A DNA stretch of 39,274 bases from Shimia marina (GTDB taxonomy: Bacteria > Pseudomonadota > Alphaproteobacteria > Rhodobacterales > Rhodobacteraceae), in the NCBI RefSeq assembly GCF_001458175.1, contig NZ_CYPW01000020.1:1-39274 (forward strand), given 5' to 3'. How positions within the stretch are numbered: position 1 is the stretch's first letter; every line of letters starts with the position of its first letter. Shown in pieces: positions 39,274 through 39,274 of this stretch. A model generated the notes under the pieces. It saw only the letters and a program-made list of their open reading frames with translations. It was not told the DNA's origin and did not search any database. The position numbers and the translations under genes were made by a program.

Positions 39274-39274
39274 G
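39248..39274 (+). CDS. IS3-family transposase OrfA, N-terminal fragment
   Basis: Nine codons, MKRRFSDEQ, cut by the window edge. Same start as the left copy, in opposite orientation. GGA lies just ahead of the ATG. OrfA of IS3 elements is a helix-turn-helix protein that works fused to OrfB after frameshifting; only the start can be seen here. Confidence 0.55.

Noticed and set aside
1..39274. CRISPR arrays, tRNA, rRNA or replication initiator genes
   Set aside because: No regularly spaced repeats, cloverleaf-like or rRNA-like sequences, or Rep/Par proteins were seen on either strand.

Overview
The window reads as a conjugative element from an alphaproteobacterium, most likely of the Rhodobacterales (Roseobacter group). 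The pointers are the gene order and wording of the VirB cluster, the Hint-domain protein type, the MobC/VirD2/VirD4 set and the ArdC neighbourhood; this placement is inference. No rRNA, tRNA, CRISPR array, replication initiator, partition pair or intact integrase was seen, so plasmid and integrative element cannot be told apart.

Layout. (a) 1-90 and 39184-39273 are a perfect inverted pair: the first bases of an IS3-family-like insertion sequence, each with an orfA start (MKRRFSDEQ) reading out of the window. (b) 0.2-5.5 kb, all on the minus strand: a large P-loop ATPase with a helical repeat-like tail, an endonuclease/exonuclease/phosphatase (EEP) fold protein and a small membrane protein. 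This is accessory cargo and possibly a defence module. (c) 6.6-17.4 kb, plus strand: a near-complete VirB type IV secretion operon in the order hypothetical, VirB1 (start apparently frameshifted), VirB2, B3, B4, a 52-residue lipoprotein (VirB7-like), a VirB5-tail/lytic transglycosylase hybrid, VirB5, B8, B9, B10, B11, a DUF4177-like protein, VirB6. (d) 17.4-19.8 kb: a tail-anchored hypothetical protein, a Hint-domain protein and a shorter paralogue without the Hint part. (e) 19825-21643: a 1.8 kb insertion with 143-bp inverted ends, subterminal ~22-bp repeats and a 7-bp target duplication. It has no recognisable transposase and carries a broken HEPN-like gene. (f) 21.7-26.1 kb, minus strand: VirD4, VirD2-type relaxase, MobC, and a probable oriT with a 28-bp perfect palindrome. 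(g) 26.2-28.5 kb: a small putative antitoxin with a Fic protein, two small proteins and ArdC antirestriction, a typical leading region. (h) 29-39.2 kb: a defence cluster of GHKL (MORC-like) ATPase, Z1 ATPase, PD-(D/E)XK protein, AIPR protein and DUF2971 protein as one overlapping operon, then a convergent C5 DNA methyltransferase and a divergent Vsr endonuclease.

How it works together. Relaxase and MobC should nick oriT, VirD4 should dock the complex, and the VirB channel should export it. ArdC and the Fic pair would act early in the recipient. The GHKL/Z1/AIPR cluster with Dcm and Vsr is a restriction-modification-like cargo that would protect the new host. The insertion at 19.8 kb lies between the virB operon and virD4 without breaking either.
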